From contig JAACJO010000012.1 in assembly GCA_013368445.1 (NCBI GenBank), forward strand, positions 1,161,001-1,225,000: a DNA stretch of 64,000 bases, read 5' to 3'. The notes beneath the pieces were generated by a model that was not told where the DNA came from, made no database searches, and was given only the letters and a program-made list of their open reading frames with translations. The position numbers were made by a program, and so were the translations under genes. The DNA comes from Leucocoprinus leucothites (Eukaryota; Basidiomycota; Agaricomycetes; Agaricales; Agaricaceae). Positions 58,419 through 64,000 of the stretch are shown here, in pieces; position 1 is the stretch's first letter, and each line of letters begins with the position of its first letter.

Positions 58419-59648
58419 CTATCCAGATATCTGTTTTGTTTCAGATTTCATCCTCTTCTTGCATCTTAGAAGGATGTTTTTTGCTCTGTTGTGGAATTGC
58501 ATATACTCGAGGGTATCAATGTTAATTTTCCATATGCCTCTGCCAATGTAAGGTAGTCCTTGTTTAATGATGCTAATGGAGACCAGTTGGTGGTCTGATA
58601 TTCTGGCTTCAGTTATATTCCATGAATCTGTGAATTTCAAGTTCTTTTTGTCCATGTAGATTCTATCTATCCTAGATAGGCTGTATGACTGTTTAAAGGA
58701 GTACTGTTTGGCATTAGGGTTGCTGTCACACCATCTGTCAATGAGATGGAGTTGATCGGAGGTCTCCTTCCATGTTGTGGTTAGGCGGTTGTCATCATAG
58801 TGGTGTGGTAGATGGTCTATTGCTTCTTCCATGAAGTTGAAGTCCCCTAGGATTATCAGGTCTTTAAGGTCTCTTTCTTGCCTGAGCCTTTCTTCTAGGC
58901 TGGCAAAGAATTCTATTTTGTCCTTTAGTTTATTAGGGGTGTACAGGTTTATAAGGTTGAGTTCCTTGTTCTCCCATTGGATGGTGAGGAGCAATGCACA
59001 ACCAGTTATAAGTTTGGTGTGTTGCCATATCAGGGGTTTGGAGTTGTCCCAGTCTAAGAGATCTTTATTGAGAATGAATGCTACTCCAGCTTCTCTGTCT
59101 CCGGAGTTCTGTTCTATTATAATCTTAGGGTTCTCATTCATTAGATGGATGTGGTCATGTTCAGCTAATTTTGTTTCCTGAATTCCTAGGACCATTATTT
59201 TATTCTTTCGAACAAGTGTGGTTATGTTAGGATATTTGGAGCATTTTCCTTCATAGCGGCCACCTGTAATGTTGAGGGAGCCGATGGTCATTTTTATATT
59301 TTTCAATTTTGGTTGTGTCTGCAGGGGTCTACACTCTTTCTCCAACTGAGGGCTCAGAGTCAATGCTGGGCTTACTATTACTGCAGGAGCAGTCAGCCCT
59401 TGAGGAACCATATCCTGAGGAGCTCTTGCATATGATTCCAGGAGCCTAGAGCTCACTAGCTCAGGGCCTAAGGGATCTGCTTGTGAGGTGGAAACCAGTC
59501 CTCTGTTTATGCTGTCCAGCCTTAAGCCTGGTACAGCAGGTGCTGCTAACACCCCATTGTCACCATCCTGGGTTTTATCTCCCTCACAGGTATTATTTTC
59601 CTCAGGACAGCCAGCGTTAGTAGTAATAGATATTGTTGTATGCATCAT
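58419..59648 (-). CDS. LINE copy 2 AP-endonuclease-like (EEP) domain
   Basis: A 409-codon open frame. After ~115 Ser/Pro-rich residues the endonuclease begins MTIGSLNITGGRYEGK; SLN is the metal-binding Asn strand. GIQETKLAEHD (catalytic Glu), NSGDREAGVAFILNK, LNLINLYTPNKLKDK, LIILGDFNFMEEAIDHLP (GDFN, catalytic Asp-Asn), YSLSRIDRIYMDKK (SRIDRIY) and ITEARISDHQLVSISI (SDH catalytic dyad) follow in the right order. All key residues seem present. The enzyme nicks target DNA to prime reverse transcription. It is open here only because the rest of ORF2 is broken downstream (frame ends at 58419, within the post-endonuclease linker), so the full polyprotein is not intact. Confidence 0.85.
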   Translation of the reverse strand: MMHTTISITTNAGCPEENNTCEGDKTQDGDNGVLAAPAVPGLRLDSINRGLVSTSQADPLGPELVSSRLLESYARAPQDMVPQGLTAPAVIVSPALTLSPQLEKECRPLQTQPKLKNIKMTIGSLNITGGRYEGKCSKYPNITTLVRKNKIMVLGIQETKLAEHDHIHLMNENPKIIIEQNSGDREAGVAFILNKDLLDWDNSKPLIWQHTKLITGCALLLTIQWENKELNLINLYTPNKLKDKIEFFASLEERLRQERDLKDLIILGDFNFMEEAIDHLPHHYDDNRLTTTWKETSDQLHLIDRWCDSNPNAKQYSFKQSYSLSRIDRIYMDKKNLKFTDSWNITEARISDHQLVSISIIKQGLPYIGRGIWKINIDTLEYMQFHNRAKNILLRCKKRMKSETKQISG

Positions 59649-59739
59649 GTTTCAGAGTGGAATTTTACAACTTCCGAGTTGTGGGTTTTATGGTTTGGGT
59701 ATAGGCATGTTCACTTCTAATGGGTTCCGATCTCCGCGG

Positions 59740-60740
59740 ACAGTTATTTTGGGTAGACTTGTGTTGGATTTCAGTAATGGGGGACACCTGTGTCACTCCT
59801 CTTGCTCTGACAATGATATGTGTGTCTTATGGGGTGTCTTTCCTAATGAGGGGTATAGGGAGGTTGGGTCATGAATCATTGAGGAGGCTGGTCCATCTTG
59901 AGTTGGTTAGAGATTGGTGTGTTCCTGACCAAGTGTCATGAGCTGCAGATTAGAAATGGTGGACAAAGGATTCACTCCTTGTGTCTTAGTTTTCATTCAT
60001 CAGTCCTTGGGCACATTATTCCTATTGTGGGGAGGGCAGATAGAACTTGGGTTATTGGGGTTATTCATCCCACTTGAGTCAGCTAGGATGGCAATACTGG
60101 TTTTAACATGACTCTTGATTAGTCCTTTTGATCTGGGGGTTGAGATTTGTGGACAAGGAGTTTGCTCCTCATATTCATGTTTTACTTCTGTGTCCTGTGG
60201 GATAGCACTCCAGGAGTTGGGGAAGGCAGCTGAGGGGGGCATAGGTCATTAGACTAACTCGTCCGACTTGGGTCAGTGGGGGCTTTAGCTTGGGTATTTT
60301 GTGGACCTCAACTGGGCTCTCAGGACTTTTTAATCAATAGTGGTGGGCAGGGATTTTGTTCCTAGTGTTCTAGTGTTAGTTCCTGGATCTCAAGGGTGTC
60401 ATTCTCATCATGGGGTGGGTTGGTGGGGGTGGAGTGTAGGTTGTTGTGATGACTCATCTTGTTCAACTAAGCCAAAGTGTTGTAGTAAGTTTTATTTAAC
60501 TCCTGTTCAGATGTCTTGAGTCACTGATTTGAAAGGGTGGTCATAGGGTTTACCCCTTGAGTTCTGACTTATGTTTGTAGGTCTAAGGGGACAGTATTCT
60601 TATCTTGGGGGAGAACATAGTAAGGAGTAGGATATCCAATGGCTTGGGAGTATCATCGCAGTGACACATCTGGTGTCACGTCACTTAAGGTAATGATGTG
60701 AGTCTTTTTTACACTCTGATCGGACTTCTTGGAGTGCTGA
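59740..60740. repeat. Degenerate tandem array, ~193-bp unit
   Basis: A motif of the type GTGGACAAAGGATT(C/T)ACTCC recurs at about 59782, 59961, 60151, 60345 and 60539, spacing 179, 190, 194 and 194 bp. A second motif of the type GGGxACATTATTCxTATxxTGGGG follows each copy by about 45-50 bp. At least five diverged units are present. The array abuts the 5' end of LINE copy 2 and may be its promoter monomers. No protein-like frame was seen across it. Confidence 0.65.
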
Positions 60741-60872
60741 TTGTTTTTGTGATTCTGTCTTAGTTGATTTTATTTTTAGATGGCCCTGATAGGGAAATCA
60801 TTTTCCTTCTCTAGATTCTGATGATTTACATCTCGTTGGGTATAAATGGTGTGACTTTGTTCTTAGACCTGC

Positions 60873-62390
60873 ATGGCTCATACTCATACTCCCCTTGAAA
60901 ACACTTCTAAGTCTGGGTCTTTGGGGCCTGTCATCAGGGATGATAAGGAGAAGAAGCAGTGAAGGGTAGAGAAGAAGTGGTGGGCTAAGTACAGGAGGCA
61001 GCTCAAGGAGTTAGGCATGGTATCTGAGGGGCAGGAGGGGGATGCGGAGGTGGCAGGGCCTGCAGATGTGCAGGAGAGGGCCAAGGCTGATGAGGAGAAG
61101 CATCGGTCTCGACATCAGAAGAAGAAGAAGAAGAGGGCATTGGCAGTCATTTCCAAGGAGCAGGATATACTCCCCGAGGCAGCAGGGGAGGATGTCAAGG
61201 TCAGAGAGGCTGTGGGGGCTGAGGGCCCTGATGAGGGGGGGGATCTGGGAGCCTGGCTGAGGTTCCTCTTTTAGAGCTAATGGTTGATGTTCTTGATGTG
61301 GACAACTTTTTGCCATTGTCTGAGGTTATAGTTGTGGATGAGGAGGGATGGGGGGATCACCTTGCTCCTCCTAGCATGAGTTCTCCTCCTAGGTGCTGAG
61401 CATTGGAGGTCTTTGAGGGTGTCATTCTTCCTGCTGCTCCTCGGCAGAGGGACTACTACATTAATAATTCATTGATGGACAAGGTCATGTGATCATGGGA
61501 ATATATGCTCCCAATATGTCAAGGTACCTGTGTGAATATTTTCAGGATGCTAGGCCATATATCTGCCCTGGTATTAGCAAATATGTCCAAAATGCGAAAA
61601 CATTGGGACAGTTTTTTGAGCCACTGTATGAGTATCAGGCATGGCCTAAGCAGCTTTATCAGTGTGTGCATTGCACCAATACTGAGGTGCTATGTCTCGT
61701 CAGTTCTGGTAAGTCTATCACTCTGGTTTCTTTAGTCTATTAACTATCTTTTTAGGTACTCATGTGACTTCCTGCCTCAAGTGCCAAGGGATGTACTTGA
61801 CTTTCTTGGAGTATATTGGGTGCTGTCCACATGCACAGGTCAATGAGCAGGAGCATTGGCCCAAGGATTCAGCTGTTTGTAAGGTGTTATCCTACACTAA
61901 CAGTAGTTTTCATGAGATGGTGGAGGAGTCTTTGCCTCCTCTTGAATGAGTTGTGACTTGGGGGGCTTGGGATTGTCATCAGACTTTGGCTCGACTTTCA
62001 GCTCATGCTGACAGTGGGGGGGAGTCCTCTGGTTTAGGGGTGGAGGCTCTGGCTACCTCTATTTCCTCTTTAAATATGACTTTACTTGGGATCCAGCAGG
62101 GGCTTGAAGAGAATACATGCATGCAGTATTTGGCTAGCACGTGTTTGAAGGGGTTAGTTGAGATTTTGGTATCGGATCTTTCTGAGGGGGATCGTGTGAG
62201 GATTTTGGGGCATCTTGGGGAGGGCAGAGAAGTCAGGGGTGGGATTGCAGGAGAGCAGGAGCAGGAGGAGGATGGTGGACTTGATGATGTGGAGGACTTT
62301 TTGGACTATGGAGTTGTTTTTTTAGTTAGCTTTATTTTTGTCTTGTTGTCATTGTCTTTTCGAGGAATAAAGAGCTCAGTTTGGAGGTAG
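60873..62390 (+). pseudogene. ORF-Z copy 2, with Tc1 repeat insertion
   Basis: Starts MAHTHTPLENTSKSGSLGPV and reads through VEKKWWAKYRRQLKELGMVS to an acidic linker (KKKKKRALAVISKEQDILPE; GAEGPDEGGDLGAWLRFLF). A TGA near 60960 replaces a codon that is CAA in copy 1. A 168-bp insert (61459-61626) splits DYYEYQAW. Then WPKQLYQCVHCTNTEVLC and, after the same intron as copy 1 (61712-61756), THVTSCLKCQGMYLTF: here the pattern CX2CX6C...CX2C is complete, supporting a zinc cluster. The C-terminus is longer and open (LKGLVEILVSDLSEGDRVRI; EQEQEEDGGLDDVEDFLDYG). A TGA at 61950 breaks it. Role unknown; DNA or chromatin binding is only an inference from the Cys pattern. Confidence 0.6.
61459..61626. 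mobile_element. One-ended Tc1 inverted-repeat fragment inserted at TA
   Basis: 168 bp nearly identical to the outer part of the Tc1 inverted repeat; it ends with TTTTTTGAGCCACTG next to TA (61627-61628). The other end starts CATTAATAATTC, an internal point of the repeat, yet it also abuts TA (61457-61458). ORF-Z copy 1 shows the empty site (GGACTACTATGAG). Diagnostic bases (CCTGGTATTAG, CATTAATAATTC) match the left rather than the right repeat of the element at 44887. Confidence 0.9.
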
Positions 62391-62588
62391 TCTTTTGTGT
62401 TTGGTGTGAGTGAAGGGATTCTTGGAGGTTGCTTATAATAGGACTTGAAGGTAGGGGTGTTGGAGAAGTGGACATCAGTTGTACAAGTATTATATTGTAA
62501 GTCATTATTGGTTAGTTGGCAGAGATCCTGTTGGTAAGTTGGGGAAGTTCTTAAATCAGATGGGAGTTGGCTACAGCAAAGTCTGTAT

Positions 62589-62910
62589 TCAGCTGGTTTC
62601 TAAGAGGATTGCAGAGGGAGCAGAGGTTATAAAGAAGACTAAGACTAGTATAATTAGTGGATCATTTGGAGAACAGTCTAGTGAAGCTTGGGGGGTAGGG
62701 TAGTTATGTTGCCAAAGTGGAGACCTTTGGCTTCGGGGCATTGGACATTTCAGAGCTTTGTTCCCCAAAGGCCATGTACCAGCCATCGCAAATCTTCTTG
62801 TAGGGGCAATCTTCGGTAAGGTGAGCATGCGAGTGGCATATCTTGCAGTCTGTAGTGTGGCTGAGGGACAAGGTTGCAGATGAGGAGAATATTTTGGAGG
62901 GAAATGAGAT
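62589..62910 (-). pseudogene. C1 gag-like protein, 3' fragment
   Basis: Minus-strand sequence matching the end of C1, including the knuckle region (CKICHSHAHLTEDC reading) and GWYMAFGEQSSE, then KPKVST. It lies tail-to-tail with ORF-Z copy 2, just as the longer C1 does with ORF-Z copy 1. Homology stops abruptly at about 62910. Confidence 0.65.
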
Positions 62911-64000
62911 CGTGACCTTCAGAGAGAACTACCAGACAGCCGGCATCCCCCCAAGGGGTCGCAGCAGCCGCGGCGGATTCTCGAATGGCTAACTGCATTC
63001 AGGCTTGGCCATCGGCAAGTAGTCCACATCACTTCGCACATTGCGAGCGCCAAAAGCGTTGGTGCTCGACTTGAAAGCTTTGGCATAGGGACACTTGGTG
63101 TCCCCGAACTGCCAGGCTCAAGCCCATCCCAAGTCAGTGTGCACTGTAAGACAGCCGCTTCAATAACTCGGTCCAGGACAAGCCAGTCTTCCCTCTAAGT
63201 CATGCCAAGGGGCATACTAGACAAGACCACTCCAGGAGCTGGAGCAGCCCAGCTTTCAACCCCCCGTTCTCATTTTCATGAAGGTTCCACACTACTGAAC
63301 CAGTCGCAGAACAGTACCAAGACTGCCTCTGACTGCCCCGTTCATGCTTTCCCTTCATGTAGTAGGAAATCCCCTCTGTTTGGTCATGTTATGTCGACGA
63401 AAGCGCAAGGCGTGAAAGTTGGTGTCCACTAATGGTCACGCCCTATAAGTGGGGTCCTGCACCCTCACTCAGTGGACACTAGGCGGTCTGAATCCAACTC
63501 CTATCTCGATAGACTCATGCAGAATCGCACCCAAGGCCTCAGTGCACTTACTAGACAGTAAGAGGACCGACCACCTTCACCCAGCCTGGGGTGACCTTCC
63601 CAAACAAAGACTCTCGAAGAATGTGCATACAAGAGCCAGAAACAAAAAGAAAGAGTGCCCCCCTCATAGTTGTTGCCCCCCCCCATTCGATTATTCCATT
63701 TTATGATGGCTAGAGAAGGACCAGAACAGTTTCCGAAGCAGCCAACCGGGTGGACAACCAAGCTAGCCAGCAGAGTGACTGCACCATGGACCGTCGTTGA
63801 CTGCACTCCCCCAAGTCACCTCTCCCACTCCTCATGATAGGAAAAGCGCCCTCTGAGACCCACCTGCGACTGCCGGAACACAAGGGGTGAAAGCACATGT
63901 CCACCATTTGTATTTCTTGCTACCCCGACCCACCAGAGCGGCTGACCACTGGGACTGGCAAGCTCACTCAGGCGCCAGTAAGCCGCTATGAGCTAGGGAG
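62911..64000. other. Unidentified G+C-richer segment
   Basis: The base composition and texture change sharply at 62910. There is no convincing ORF on either strand; short frames (63202-63432, 63449-63706, 63501-63806 minus) lack protein-like features. GTGTCCACT near 63421 and AGTGGACAC near 63471 form an inverted pair. A C-run lies at 63659-63683. I could not match it to an rRNA, tRNA or known element. Confidence 0.4.

Larger units (their letters stand above)
56539..59648 (-). mobile_element. LINE-type non-LTR retrotransposon, copy 2 (with endonuclease)
   Basis: Minus strand, endonuclease followed by RT, 3' truncated inside the post-RT region near 56539 where the C2 protein starts. Copy 1 and copy 2 share RT blocks (IENYRPITLTNTNYKLFTKT; YIVALDQEKAYDKIAHDYLW) but are clearly diverged, so they are different insertions or subfamilies. 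An array of ~193-bp units lies immediately 5' (59.7-60.7 kb). Confidence 0.8.

Noticed and set aside
62911..64000. Possible ribosomal RNA or spacer sequence
   Set aside because: I could not recognise any conserved rRNA core segment, and no 5S- or tRNA-like structure was seen.
1..64000. CRISPR arrays, bacterial operons, riboswitches
   Set aside because: The sequence is eukaryotic with spliceosomal introns; no regularly spaced identical short repeats were found.

Overview
The window reads as nuclear DNA of a basidiomycete fungus, probably an Agaricomycete. The evidence is dense GT-AG introns of about 45-65 nt, many tiny exons, Gal4-type Zn2Cys6 regulation, chromodomain-bearing Ty3/gypsy elements, and non-LTR elements with CCHC zinc-knuckle partner proteins. 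The lineage is inferred from gene structure and element types, not from any search.

Left arm (1-17.4 kb): compact, gene-rich and intact. In order it holds the proteasome alpha subunit PSMA4/Pre9 (+), a CTR-type copper transporter (-), a Yippee zinc protein (-), the GARP tether subunit Vps53 (+), a large serine-rich one-span membrane protein (-), an uncharacterised protein resembling the fungal Mg-chelatase/MoxR-like family (+), and a Zn2Cys6 transcription factor (+). The membrane-protein and chelatase-like genes are divergent, with only 81 bp between start codons. These are ordinary housekeeping and regulatory genes with no obvious shared pathway.

Right part (17.4-62.9 kb): a graveyard of nested mobile elements with no convincing host gene. 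Family A is a chromovirus, present as a 3' half on the minus strand (18.1-21.1 kb) and a longer plus-strand copy (22.4-33.6 kb). The longer copy is interrupted by a solo LTR of family B (exact 5-bp duplication) and by a complete Ty1/copia element (27195-32500, exact 5-bp duplication). Family B is another chromovirus (35480-43695), lodged inside a CCHC-protein cassette (family C) that is resumed at 43.7 kb. Further right are a hAT relic (21.3-22.4 kb), a Tc1-like element with 213-bp inverted repeats (44887-46479), a 560-bp solo LTR with intact duplication (47469-48028), two minus-strand LINE copies (51.9-55.1 and 56.5-59.6 kb), and two copies of a repeat encoding a Zn-cluster-like protein (ORF-Z). 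Each ORF-Z copy lies tail-to-tail with a CCHC protein. A last G+C-richer segment (62.9-64 kb) is unrelated and unidentified.

Most coding breaks in the elements are C-to-T type nonsense changes (CGA to TGA, CAA to TAA, TGG to TAG), with few frameshifts. That suggests RIP-like or methylation-linked mutation. The most unusual signal is that the 5' end of the family-B LTR carries a conserved ~68-codon reading frame. In the full element this frame is entered from the internal domain, so a third, post-pol protein with twin zinc knuckles appears to have its C-terminus encoded in the LTR.
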